Source: Flaccisagitta enflata (Eukaryota; Chaetognatha; Sagittoidea; Aphragmophora). Taken from it: a DNA stretch of 64,000 bases. The translations under genes were made by a program, and so were the position numbers. Below, in pieces: positions 53,901 through 64,000 of this stretch. The notes below the pieces were generated by a model. It was not told where the DNA came from and did no database searches. It saw only the letters and a program-made list of their open reading frames with translations. The DNA lies in the NCBI GenBank assembly GCA_965153355.1, contig OZ231128.1, positions 16,678,001-16,742,000 of the forward strand, given 5' to 3'. The first letter of the stretch is position 1; each line of letters opens with the position of its first letter.

Positions 53901-56900
53901 AGCAGCCACTACATATTGTCATTGAGAAAAAGCCAGCAGCCACTCAGCAGCAACTAGTTATAAAATCGGGGATTGAGCCAGCAGCCACTCAGCAGCCACT
54001 TTTGAAAAATTTGAAGATAGAGCCAGCAGCCACTATTTATGGTCATTGAGAAAAAGCCGGCAGCCACTCAGCAGCCACTGGTTATAAAATCGGGGATTGG
54101 GCCAGCAGCCACTCAGCAGCCACTGGATATAAAGACGGGGATTGGGCCAGCAGCCACTCAGCAGCCACTATTCAAAATCTTTAGTAAAGAGCCAACAACC
54201 ATTTCTTATAATCCTTGGGATAAAGCCAGCAGCCACTCAGCAGCCACTAGTTATGAAATCGGGGATTGGGCCAGCAGCCACTCAGCAGCCACTTTTGAAA
54301 AATTTGAAGATAGAGCCAGCAGCCACTATATATTGTCATTGAGAAAAAGCCAGCAGCCACTCAGCAGCCACTGGTTATAGAATCGGGGATTGGGCCAGCA
54401 GCCACTCAGCAGCCACTGGTTATAAAATCGGGGATTGGGCCAGCAGCCACTCAGCAGCCACTTTTCAAAAACTTGAAGATAGAGCCAGCAGCCACTACAT
54501 ATTGTCATTGAGAAAAAGCCAGCAGCCACTCAGCAGCCACTAGTTATAAAATCGGGGATTGGGCCAGCAGCCACTCAGCAGCCACTTTTGAAAAATTTGA
54601 AGATAGAGCCAGCAGCCACTACATATGGTCATTGGGAAAAAGCCAGCAGCAACTCAGCAGCCACTGGTTATAAAATCGGGGATTGGGCCAGCAGCCACTC
54701 AGCAGCCACTGGTTATAAAGTCGGGGATTGGGCTAGCAGCCACTCAGCAGCCACTTTTCAAAAACTTGAAGAAAGAGCCAGCAGCCACTATATATTGTCA
54801 TTGAGAAAAAGACAGCAGCCACTCTGCAGCCACTAGTTATAATATCGGGGATTGGGCCAGCAGCCACTCAGCAGCCACTTTTGAAAAATTTGAAGATAGA
54901 GCCAGCAGCCACTATATATTGTCATTGAGAAAAAGCCAACAGCCAATCAGCAGCCACTGGTTATAAAATCGGGGATTGGGCCAGCAGCCACTCAGCAGCC
55001 ACTGGTTATAAAATCGGGGATTGGGCCAGCAGCCACTCAGCAGCCACTCTTCAAAAACTTGAAGATAGAGCCAGCAGCCACTACATATTGTCATTGAGAA
55101 AAAGCCAGCAGCCACTCAGCAGCCACTAGTTTTAAAATCGGGGATTGGGCCAGCAGCCACTCAGCAGCCACTTTTGAAAACTTTGAAGATAGAGCCAGCA
55201 GCCACTTTATATGGTCATTGAGAAAAAGCCAGCAGCCACTCAGCAGCCACTGGTTATAAAATCAGGGATTGGGCCAGCAGCCACTCAGCAGCCACTGGTT
55301 ATAAAGTCGAGGATTGGGCCAGCAGCCACTCAGCAGCCACTATTCAAAATCTTTAGCAAAGAGCCAACAGCCATTTCTTATAATCCTTGGGATAAAGCCA
55401 GCAGCCACTCAGCAGCCACTAGTTATAAAATCGGGGATTGGGCCAGCAGCCACTCAGCAGCCACTTTTGAAAAATTTGAAGATAGAGCCAGCAGCCACTA
55501 TATATTGTCATTGAGAAAAAGCCCGCAGCCACTCAGCAGCCACTGGTTATAGAATCGGGGATTGGGCCAGCAGCCACTCAGCAGCCACTGGTTATAAAAT
55601 CGGGGATTGGGCCAGCAGCCACTCAGCAGCCACTTTTCAAAAACTTGAAGATAGAGCCAGCAGCCACTACATATTGTCATTGAGAAAAAGCCAGCAGCCA
55701 CTCAGCAGCCACTAGTTATAAAATCGGGGATTGGGCCAGCAGCCACTCAGCAGCCACTTTTGAAAAATTTGAAGATAGAGCCAGCAGCCACTATATATTG
55801 TCATTGAGAAAAAGCCAGCAGCCACTCAGCAGCCACTGGTTATAAAATCGGGGATTGGGCCAGCAGCCACTCAGCAGCCACTGGTTATAAAGTCGGGGAT
55901 TGGGCCAGCAGCCACTCAGCAGCCACTATTCAAAATCTTTAGTAAAGAGCCAACAGCCATTTCTTATAATCCTTGGGATAAAGCCAGCAGCCACTCAGCA
56001 GCCACTAGTAATAAAACCGGGGATTGGGCCAGCAGCCACTCAGCAGCCACTCATGAGAAATTTGAAGATAGAGCCAGCAGCCACTATATATTGTCATTGA
56101 GAAAAAGCCAGCAGCCACTCATCAGCCACTGGTTATAAAATCGGGGATTGGGCCAGCAGCCACTCAGCAGCCACTTTTCAAAAACTTGAAGATAGAGCCA
56201 GCAGCCACTACATATTGTCATTGAGAAAAAGCCAGCAGCCACTCAGCAGCCACTGGTTATAGGATCGGGGATTTGGCCAGCAGCCACTCAGCAGCCACTG
56301 GTTATAAATTCGGGGATTGGGCCAGCAGCCACTCAGCAGCCACTTTTCAAAAACTTGAAGATAGAGCCAGCAGCCACTACATATTGTCATTGAGAAAAAG
56401 CCAGCAGCCACTCAGCAGCCACTAGTTATAAAATCGGGGATTGAGCCAGCAGCCACTCAGCAGCCACTTTTGAAAAATTTGAAGATAGAGCCAGCAGCCA
56501 CTATATATGGTCATTGAGAAAAAGCCAGCAGCCACTCTGCAGCCACTGGTTATAAAATCGGGGATTGGGCCAGCAGCCACTCAGCAGCCACTGGTTATAA
56601 AGTCGGGGATTGGGCCAGCAGCCACTCAGCAGCCACTATTCAAAATCTTTAGTAAAGAGCCAACAGCCATTTCTTATAATCCTTGGGATAAAGCCAGCAG
56701 CCACTCAGCAGCCACTAGTTATAAAATCGGGGATTGGGCCAGCAGCCACTCAGCAGCCACTTTTAAAAAATTTGAAGATAGAGCCAGCAGCCACTATATA
56801 TTGTCATTGAGAAAAAGCCAGCAGCCACTCAGAAGCCACTGGGTATAGAATCTGGGATTGGGCCAGCAGCCACTCAGCAGCCACTGGTTATAAAACGGCG

Positions 56901-58130
56901 ATTGGGCCAGCAGCCACTCAGCAGACACTTTTCAAAAACTTGAAGATAGAGCCAGCAGCCACTGGATATTGTCATTGAGAAAAAGCCAGCAGCCACTCAG
57001 CAGCCACTAGTTATAAAATCGGGGATTGGGCCAGCAGCCACTCAGCAGCCACTTTTGAAAAATTTGAAGATAGAGCCAGCAGCCACTATATATGGTCATT
57101 GGGAAAAGGCCAGCAGCCACTCAGCAGCCACTGGTTATAAAAACAGGGATTGGGCCAGCAGCCACTCAGCAGCCACTGGTTATAAAGTCGGGGATTGGGC
57201 TAGCAGCCACTTCGCAGCCATTTTTCAAAAACTTGAAGATAGAGCCAGCAGCCACTATATATTGTCATTGAGAAAAGGACAGCAGCCACTCAGCAGCCAC
57301 CAGTCATAAAATCGGGGATTGGGCCAGCCGCCACTCAGCAGCCACTTTTGAAAAATTTGAAGATAGAGCCAGCAGCCACTATATATTGTCATTGAGAAAA
57401 AGCCAGTAGCCACTCAGCTCCCACTGGTTATAAAATCGGGGATTGGGCCAGCAGCCACTCAGCAGCCACTGGTTATAAAATCGGGGATTGGGCCAGCTGC
57501 CACACAGCAGCCACTTTTCAAAAACTTGAAGATAGAACCAGCAGCCACTACATATTGTCATTGAGAAAAAGCCAGCAGCCACTCAGCAGCCACTAGTTAT
57601 AAAATCGGGGATTGGGCCAGCAGCCACTCAGCAGCCCCTTTTGAAAAATTTGAAGATAGAGCCAGCAGCCACTATATATGATCATTGAGTAAAAGCCGGC
57701 AGCCACTCAGCAGCCACTGGTTATAAAATCGGGGATTGGGCCAGCAGCCACTCAGCAGCCACTGGTTATAAAGTCGGGGATTGGGCCAGCAGCCACTCAG
57801 CAGCCACTATTCAAAATCTTTAGTGAAGAGCCAACAGCCATTTCTTATAATCCTTGGGATAAAGCCAGCAGCCACTCTGCAGCCACTAGTTATAAAATCG
57901 GGGATTGGGCCAGCAGCCACTCAGCAGCCACTTTTGAAAAATTTGAAGATAGAGCCAGCAGCCACTTTATATTGTCATTGAGAAAAAGCCCGCAGCCACT
58001 CAGCAGCCACTGGTTATAGAATCGGGGATTGGGCCAGCAGCCACTCAGCAGCCACTGGTTATAAAATCGGGGATTGGGCCAGCAGCCACTCAGCAGCCAC
58101 TTTTCAAAAACATGAAGATAGAGCCGGCAG
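50901..58130 (+). repeat. CAGCAGCCACT satellite with 586/1172-bp higher-order structure
   Basis: The 11-mer CAGCAGCCACT recurs, mostly in pairs, throughout 7.2 kb. Between pairs lie four spacer types: G (GGTTATAAAATCGGGGATTG), F (TTTGAAAAATTTGAAGATAG or TTTTCAAAAACTTGAAG), L (TATATTGTCATTGAGAAAAA) and N (ATTCAAAATCTTTAGTAAAG plus TTCTTATAATCCTTGGGATA). N occurs near 51836, 53019, 53581, 54169, 55340, 55925, 56637 and 57808, spaced about 586 or 1171 bp apart with exceptions. The left edge (50901-51100) has irregular spacing; the right edge is abrupt, in mid-unit, at a family B array. Repeated short reading frames across it are periodic artefacts. Confidence 0.97.
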
Positions 58131-58530
58131 TCTTGCCCTTTCAGACCCTGAATCAGCCCTCTCAGGCCCAAAATCAGCCCTTCAAATTTGCTCTTTAAAG
58201 GCTAAAATTTTCCTTCTCAAGCCTAAAATCTGCCATCGCAGGCCTCAATCTGACCTTCATATTGCCCTCTCAGGTCTCAAATCTGCCCTGATCCCTTACT
58301 TCATACCTCAAGTCAGCCCTTAGATCCCTCTTTTGCCCGCAAAAAAATCAAATCAGCCCTCAAATGTGCCCTCTCAGGACATCTGGAAATTCACCCCTGT
58401 GTCCTACAGGACATTGGATATTTAAGGGCCACTACACTGTTCTCAATCCACTACTCCAGCTGATCACTCTAAGCAGGGCAAAGGATACTGCTGACCACAT
58501 GTGTGGTCCTTGGATGACTAGTTTTGTCTC
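58131..58530 (-). mobile_element. Family B element, minus strand (CCTGTAG subfamily)
   Basis: An array of CAGCCCTCTCAGGCCCAAAA-type units (58131-58380) is followed by CACCCCTGTGTCCTACAGGA and GGGCCACTACACTG, then the inverse of the left end (GCAGGGCAAAGGATACTGCT, GACCACATGTGTGGTCC and TTGGATGACTAG), as at 23527. The terminal GCCCAAAAA end is missing at the satellite junction. Confidence 0.8.
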
Positions 58531-58539
58531 TCCATCCTT

Positions 58540-58725
58540 CTGATCTACCACCAAGCCCCAAATTTGGCCTCCCTTACATTAAATCAAACCCCTCCGACCC
58601 CAATTCAGGCCTCTCTGAACCCCAAATCAGGCTCCTCTGACCCCAAATCGGGCCCTTCTGATCCCGTATCAGGCTTCTCAAACCCCAGATTAGGCCTCAC
58701 AGAACTTTAATCAGTCCTCTCAGAC
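58540..58725 (+). repeat. Family B-type array without termini
   Basis: Units such as CCCCAAATCAGGCTCCTCTGA repeat about nine times. No B ends flank it. Confidence 0.7.
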
Positions 58726-59100
58726 AGCGATGTATGGCAGCTTGGAGCCTAAGGACTTCACAGCCAACTCCAAGCACGACAGCAAATCTAAGCACGACAG
58801 CCTTTTAAGTGATTTGCTTTGATTCCTATGCCTTCTAAGCCAATACTAGACAAAAAGTAACAAATAAAAGATTGATTCTCATCTAGATGGTTATTTCTTT
58901 ATCAAATAGATCTGTTTTCAAATGACTTAAACAATTTAATGTATTGTGCAAAAAAAAAAAACCTAGAAAAAAATGTATGGCAGGGGCAAAGCGTACTTAT
59001 TAATTATCTACACATATCAATAAAGCCCTCGCCACATTTTGTTTTTTAAACTCTTTCATTATTTCCTCACTAAGATTTGATTCAATAAAAATTTTTCTGT
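58726..59100. other. No supported gene
   Basis: AT-rich DNA with a short duplication of CTAAGCACGACAG near 58770-58800. Confidence 0.45.
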
Positions 59101-59102
59101 TG

Positions 59103-59108
59103 TGTGTA

Positions 59109-59146
<38 letters not shown>

Positions 59147-59152
59147 AGTCAG

Positions 59153-59225
<73 letters not shown>
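59103..59225 (+). repeat. (CTGT)n and (CT)n compound microsatellite
   Basis: About 40 bp of CTGT followed by about 65 bp of CT and a T-rich end. Confidence 0.97.
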
Positions 59226-59230
<5 letters not shown>

Positions 59231-59324
59231 CCCTTTTTTTCACAACACATTTTCAAGCCCAACAAACTTTAAAGCCCGAGAGCAGGGACGTCACGTGACG
59301 TCCCTGAAGTCCCTTGCCACACAT

Positions 59325-59450
59325 CGCTGCTCTCAGACCCTCAAATCCAGCCTTTCAGATCCCAAATTAAACCTTCCAGATTACAAATAAGGCCTTTCAG
59401 ACCCCAATTTAGCCCTCCCAGACCCTAAATCGGACCTCTCAAGTTTCACT
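59325..59450 (+). repeat. Family B-type array without termini
   Basis: Six units of the CAGACCCCAATTTAGCCCTC type. Confidence 0.65.
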
Positions 59451-59730
59451 TTGATAGCTGTAAATCTTTTTACCGTTTGTGCACTAGAGTGGTCACCTAA
59501 TTTTCTTGGTTTCTCCGGGATTATATGGGAACTTCCATTACGTCCACTGAGCATCACTCTCAAAGGTTTTGCCTCTAAAACGTAGTGGGAACTGTCCGGA
59601 ATAGGTTTAAGGGATGAAGGAAATAATTGGAAATGTTTCCATTTTATTGTAAATCAGCCATACTAATTCTTGTGTCCATTTCCGTTCAGCGGGGGGAAAA
59701 CATAAAGAATGGTGTTCCAACTAATCAAAA
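59451..59730. other. No recognisable feature
   Basis: No motif or repeat identified. Confidence 0.4.
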
Positions 59731-59734
59731 GTTA

Positions 59735-59905
59735 AACAGGTGCATGAGAGTGGGCAGGGGAAGTGAAGGAGAAGGTGACAAAGGCACTTGGGCAGAAGCT
59801 ACGAGGAGAAAAAAAGCTCAGAAATTGAAAAAAATATGAGTGACAGACGCAGATGGCCAAGCCAATAGACGAACCATCAAATCAATAGAGTTGTGTGCGT
59901 GTCAC
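59735..59905 (-). repeat. Family A element, degraded, minus strand
   Basis: GTGCATGAGAGTGGGCAGGG, GAGTGACAGACGCAGATGGC, CAATAGAGTTGTGTGCGTG. Both termini are eroded. Confidence 0.5.
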
Positions 59906-60063
59906 TGGTTATAACGGTTAGACAATGTACAAGGCTAAGGCTTTTGCTATAAAAGAAAAATAGTTTTACTAGTTCAAAATTTCATCTTTGCTTATCCAAT
60001 TTTTTTTATGGTTTGTCCGCTAAATGAACAAATACAAAATCAAACTTATTCTTTGAAACTTAT

Positions 60064-60132
60064 GTGTTGTTGTTGTTGTTGTTGTTGTTGTGGTCTTTGT
60101 TGTGGTTGTTGTTGTGGTCGTTGTTGTTGATA
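60064..60132 (+). repeat. (GTT)n microsatellite
   Basis: TTG/GTT repeats with GTG interruptions. Confidence 0.95.
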
Positions 60133-60206
60133 ATCAAGTGTTGGTATATCAAATAGCTTTGGTAGTAAATGATCAGCTTCAACACTATTCTTGGTCTTCC
60201 GCCCTT

Positions 60207-60400
60207 TTTCAGTCGCGTGCTATGCGACTCTACACCTCGCCATGTCGATCAGTGAGTCCGTCGGTCAGTGGTGATTGAGTTGGAAAGAAGAAACACAAGC
60301 ATTTTAGATACGTTTTGTAAATGTTTGTGTGTGGGGTTGGGGGTTTGGGTGTGGATGGGGGTTGGACGCCCCTGCTCACCCGTCCGCAACAATATTGTGA
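60207..60400 (+). repeat. Family A element, diverged 3' half
   Basis: CAGTCGCGTGCTATGCGACTC and CTACACCTCGCCATGTCG with GTCCGTCGGTCAG are clear. CGCCCCTGCTCACCCGTCCG is recognisable downstream, but the terminal hairpin is lost. Confidence 0.75.
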
Positions 60401-60447
60401 GCCCGCGTCACTTGTTGATCTAGATCGCGTTTGTCGTTTTTAATCCA

Positions 60448-60449
<2 letters not shown>

Positions 60450-60516
<67 letters not shown>
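60450..60516 (+). repeat. (CT)n microsatellite
   Basis: About 66 bp of CT, grading into C/T-rich DNA. Confidence 0.97.
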
Positions 60517-60520
<4 letters not shown>

Positions 60521-60597
60521 CCATCTCATCTTCTTCCACCACAACCTCTGCCACCTCCTTCTTCTACTCCTCCTCCTCCCTCTCCTCCTCCTCCTCA

Positions 60598-60700
60598 ATA
60601 ACTTTTTCTTCTTCTTTTCCTTCTTCTTCTTCTTCTTCTTCTTCTTCTTCTTCTTCTTCTTCTTCTTCTTCTTCTTCTTCTTCTTCTTCTTCTACTTCTT
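60598..60700 (+). repeat. (TTC)n microsatellite
   Basis: About 30 TTC units. Confidence 0.97.
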
Positions 60701-61008
60701 CTTTGTGCACCCAATTAATGACTTGATGAGTGGTGGAAATGTTGATGGATCTAAAAAGGCACGGAAAAAATCACATGGCTTGGTTCACTCGTCACCCAAG
60801 CTAGAAAATAACTCCGCAATGCTACGTAGTGACAGTAATGTCAAACGTCCCCACGCTAAAATCAAGGAAGGCTTTCATTCAACCATTGATAGACTTTGAC
60901 AGAATTCCAACTCAAAACGACTAACTGGCTGCATTCATTCCATCATTATCAAAAGAGACATCAAAATATGAATAAGTCATAGGAAATAGGAAAGTCAAAG
61001 CAACATGA
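60701..61008. other. No supported gene
   Basis: A 64-codon frame at 60705-60899 is not recognisable. Confidence 0.4.
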
Positions 61009-61011
61009 GAA

Positions 61012-61122
<111 letters not shown>

Positions 61123-61197
61123 CACAGGCGTGCATTTTATGGAGTAACCAGTAACGCCGTTACTCGGAAGGACATGAGGGCCTCTCGGAGGGTCTCA

Positions 61198-61300
61198 GAA
61201 GAAGAAGAAAAAGAAGAGGAAGAAGCAGAAAGAGAAAACGAAACAGAAATAGAAGAAAAAGAAAACAAGGAAAAAAAAAGAAAAGAAAAGGAATGAAAAA
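61198..61300 (+). repeat. A/G-rich tract facing a C/T-rich tract
   Basis: GAAGAAGAAAAAGAAGAGG-type sequence is followed at 61320 by its pyrimidine counterpart, giving a purine/pyrimidine strand switch around 61310. Confidence 0.85.
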
Positions 61301-61319
61301 AGTAGAGAGAGAATGAAGA

Positions 61320-61377
61320 TTCTTTCTGTCTTTCTTTCTTTCTTTTTTCTTTTTTCTTTCTTTTTCTTTTTCTTTCT

Positions 61378-61447
<70 letters not shown>

Positions 61448-61450
61448 TTC
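61320..61450 (+). repeat. (CTTT)n microsatellite
   Basis: About 130 bp, with a core of about 18 TTTC units at 61375-61445. Confidence 0.97.
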
Positions 61451-61513
61451 TTTTTTTCCTTCTTTTCTTCCTTTCCTCAATTTCATCTCCCATTTCATCT
61501 TCCTTTCTCTCTT

Positions 61514-61515
<2 letters not shown>

Positions 61516-61605
<90 letters not shown>

Positions 61606-61612
61606 CTTTCCA
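61516..61612 (+). repeat. (CT)n microsatellite
   Basis: About 95 bp of CT. Confidence 0.98.
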
Positions 61613-61639
61613 AGTCAATCAAATATCACAAAGGTGTAT

Positions 61640-62363
61640 GAGGAACAAGGCCGGATACACGCCAAAAAAGTAAAAGTCGCAAAAGCGTTAGATGGTCAGC
61701 GGTACCCGTGCCCTGCCCTAGTAGGTTGTGCTTGAAGCTGAAGGGGTAGCAGGGCAGCGGCCCTGAAGGGGTCGATGACCTATGCTTTCACACATATGGG
61801 GAATTTTCTCCTTCTCCTCCGTCCACCCCCCCCCCCAGCTTCAAGGCCCAAATTCTAGTCCTGAGACCCAAATCCCAGTCTCGTGGCCTAAATCCTATCC
61901 AAAAGGCCCAAATCCTAGCCTCAAGGCCCAAATTCTAGCCTGGAGACCCAAATCCCAGCTTTGAGGCCCAAATCTCATCCTTTAGACTGGGATATAAAAC
62001 TTAAAGCCTAGATTTAGGCCCCACAGCTGGGATATGAGCCTAAAGGATGAGATTTGGGTCTCCAGGCTAGAATTTGGGCCTTGAGGCTAGGATTTGGGCC
62101 TTTTGGATAGCATTTGGGCCACGAGAGAGGGATTTGGGTCTTGGGACTAGAATTTGGGCCTCAAAGCTGGGGGGGGGGGCTACGGACGGAGGAGAAGGAG
62201 AAAATTCCCCATATGTTTGAAAGCATAGGTCATCAACCCCTTTGGGGCAGCTGCCCAAAAGGGGACCGATCAACCAACAAACCAACCAACTGACCGACCA
62301 ACCAGACCACCCAGCCGACGGACCGACATAGCAGGGTGCAGAGTCGCGTAGCACGCAACTAAA
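61640..62363 (-). repeat. Family A element, minus strand, split by a family B element
   Basis: The start GGAACAAGGCCGGATACACG lies at 61640-61662. The rest, GACCGATCAACCAACAAACC, CAGGGTGCAGAGTCGCGTAG and CACGCAACTAAAAAG, lies at 62263-62363. The two parts are in order and orientation for one family A copy with a B element between them. Confidence 0.7.
61676..62262 (+). mobile_element. Family B element, complete and palindromic
   Basis: Left end AGTCGCAAAAGCGTTAGATG, GGTCAGCGGTACCCGTGCCC, GCAGCGGCCCTGAAGGGGTC, GATGACCTATGCTTTCACAC. The array reads GGCCCAAATCCTAGCCTCAA on the left and the inverse TTGAGGCTAGGATTTGGGCC on the right, centred at about 62000. Right end AAAGCATAGGTCATCAACCC and GCAGCTGCCCAAAAGG. 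Apart from the leftmost 80 bp the whole body is an inverted repeat with arms near 240 bp. Confidence 0.9.
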
Positions 62364-62572
62364 AAGCACACATGTTGGCCTGTGCTTATTCTAGACCTAG
62401 CAAAACGGCAAGTCACAATTAATGGTTGCGTGTTGGTTGATATCTTGATGGATCTGAATATGGCCGGCCTGTACAAAGCTTTGTCCAATTGTCAGCAAAA
62501 GGAAAAAAATCGGAAGTGAAAGTGACATTAACGTCATACAGTTCCAGTTTGTTTTGAGAAATGGCTTTTTAG

Positions 62573-62728
62573 TCATGGACTAGCAACTCTATAAGAGGCT
62601 TTGTCCATCCATTGGTCCGTCGGTCCGTCTGTAGGAGTGATCGAGTTGAGAAAGTGCAAAAACCTGCATTTCCGCCCCTGCCCACCCATCTGCGACTGGC
62701 TTGGCCGTGTATCCGGCCTTGTTTCCTC
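62573..62728 (+). repeat. Family A element, full-length
   Basis: TTTAGTCATGGACTAGCAAC (degraded hairpin), CTCTATAAGAGGCTTTGTCC, CCATTGGTCCGTCGGTCCG, GCCCCTGCCCACCCATCTGC and GGCCGTGTATCCGGCC with TTGTTTCC. Confidence 0.9.
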
Positions 62729-63318
62729 CTTAACTCATTGATTGACTTGGACAGGTTTTCAGCGCAATTGCTTAAATGACTGCATTCATAATGGACCGAT
62801 ACTTTCATATATCCAGCCAACCCCATGAACACATCTTGATCACAAGAAAAAAGAGCTTTCAGAACCATCTCAAAATGGTTGTGGATGTTAAAGGATTTTG
62901 TTGCTCATTAGAAGAGATTTGATATGTAACATAAGTTGTATGGCAAGAAGTATATACATGGAATGGCAGTAAAAGGAGGTTACAAGAAATGATACCTGTT
63001 GGTCCAATGTTTGTGTGAGTGTGTAGGGCATGGCTTATTCTCACCTTTTTTATCATGCATGAAAAACGCTTCTTTTACTCGATATGAGAAAGAGAGAGGT
63101 GAGTTGGCAGATTCAAAAGGAAAATACATGTACATGCTACTCGGCAAAAAAACATGCCTGCTTGCTATTATTCGTTTTTAGAATTCTTACCTTCCTTCCG
63201 GAGCTCTTTTCCGTCCTTTCTTCTTTCCTTCCTTCCCTCCTTTTGCTCCCACCTTCCTTCCCTTCCTCCATTCTTGCCTCCCATCCTGTCAATCTTGCCC
63301 CACTTCAATCCGGGTGCC
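62729..63318. other. No supported gene
   Basis: Short frames only; a CTTCCTTCC-rich tract at 63185-63280. Confidence 0.45.
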
Positions 63319-63319
63319 G

Positions 63320-63440
63320 GAAATTATAGCGCTTCCAAAATAGCAGCCTCTAAAATAGCAGGCTCGGAAATAGCACGGCCCATTATAGCGAAACCGATAT
63401 TATAGCAGCTCTATTATAGCACACCGAGATTATAGCAGCC
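63320..63440 (+). repeat. Degenerate ATTATAGCA/AAATAGCA short-interval repeat
   Basis: AATTATAGCGC, AAAATAGCAGC, AAATAGCACGG, ATTATAGCGAAAC, ATTATAGCAGC, ATTATAGCACACC and ATTATAGCAGCCC are spaced at about 12-20 bp. Confidence 0.7.
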
Positions 63441-63587
63441 CTATTTTAACAATCCATTCATTTTAACCATTCCTCCTCCCTTCCTTTCTTACTTTTCTTC
63501 CTTCATTTCCTCGGTCCTCCATTCCTTCTTGCTTGTATCTGCCGTTTGTGCATGGACAAAACAAAACAGAGCAATAATTTACCTTAC

Positions 63588-63640
63588 ACCTTTTGGGCAG
63601 TTGCTCCAGAGGGGCTGATGACCTATATACTACCTAGAAC
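63588..63640 (-). repeat. Family B terminus fragment
   Basis: CTTTTGGGCAGTTGCTCCAG, GGGGCTGATGACCTATATAC is an inverted right end of the GATGACC subfamily with the hairpin weakened. Confidence 0.65.
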
Positions 63641-63644
63641 ATAA

Positions 63645-64000
63645 GTCTTCGTTCACCTATAAACATCAATAACTACATTTTGGTTGAAGATAAATTTAAA
63701 AAATTGGTGAGATTCAAAAACGGCTTTGAAAAATCTTTCATTTGAGTCCAATCCCATCCTGGTAGCTCAAAGCGTTTAGAAATGAGAGCAGTTTGAAGAT
63801 GCTTGTCACTTTTGAAAATTGAGAAATGAATCGAGCAGTTTTCTTTTGCCATCCATCAGGCCATACAACCGAGCTAAGTCAATCTGATTAAGAATCGAGC
63901 TAGAGAACGCTCGTACGCTGTTTTGACGAACGTGCTTCCCAGAGTTAGAATTTTTCATTTGAAATATGAGATTGGAAAATGAATTAAAATTTTTTTGAAT
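63645..64000. other. No supported gene
   Basis: Loose similarity to arm G (TTCAAAAACGGCTTTGAAAA, TTTCATTTGAG, GTAGCTCAAAGCGTTTAG against 47080-47240), so probably another diverged copy. Confidence 0.4.

Noticed and set aside
54039-54380. Recurring 113-codon frames in the satellite
   Set aside because: They recur with the 1172-bp satellite period, and their length depends on the unit, so they are not genes.
50901-58130. Satellite as a CRISPR-like array
   Set aside because: The sequences between CAGCAGCCACT copies are only four recurrent types, not unique spacers.

Overview
This window is repeat-dominated nuclear DNA from a eukaryote, most likely an invertebrate animal. It has no operons, ribosome binding sites or dense ORFs. 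It carries long (GA)n, (GAAA)n, (CAA)n and (GT)n microsatellites, several LINE remnants, a Tc1/mariner transposase relic, many short inverted-repeat elements and one rhodopsin-like seven-transmembrane receptor gene. I could not fix the phylum from sequence alone.

Layout. 0-5 kb: four copies of an AT-rich repeat, a Tc1/mariner relic, T/G-rich low-complexity DNA and a 14-bp minisatellite. 5-12 kb: MITE-like and foldback elements, an inverted pair of 3'-end-like repeats, and the first copies of two abundant families that I call A and B. 12.4-16.7 kb: a large inverted repeat built from about 145-bp 'C' units; its left arm was hit by two B elements, one of which contains a further nested B. 17.2-18.4 kb: the only convincing host gene, a GPCR. 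18.4-38.6 kb: A and B elements, LINE fragments and microsatellites, including a 1.3-kb four-base array inside a B element. 38.8-44.6 kb: a 5.8-kb element with 280-bp direct terminal repeats, a CACT(A) target duplication, a TGG-starting site after the left repeat and one unfamiliar reading frame, but no polymerase. 44.7-50.9 kb: TIR elements, a LINE remnant and CT/GA tracts. 50.9-58.1 kb: a 7.2-kb satellite built on CAGCAGCCACT with a 586/1172-bp higher-order period. 58.1-64 kb: more B, A and microsatellite DNA.

Family A: about 150-225 bp. It starts near the hairpin AGTCGCGTGCACGCGACT, contains tetranucleotide runs of the GTCC/GTCG type and ends with the hairpin GGCCGTGTATCCGGCC followed by TTGTTTT. 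Family B: starts with GTCGCAAAAGCG-GTTAGATGGTCAGCGG-like sequence and carries the hairpin GGCCCCGAAGGGGCC beside GATGACCTATGC or a CCTGTAG variant. Its core is an expandable array of about 20-bp units, and it ends with the same hairpin inverted and GCTGCCCAAAAA. Nested copies show insertion into A/T runs. I infer that both could be non-autonomous Helentron-like elements; no replicase is present in the window.

Almost all long apparent reading frames here are translations of simple repeats and were left out. No canonical tRNA, rRNA or CRISPR was found.
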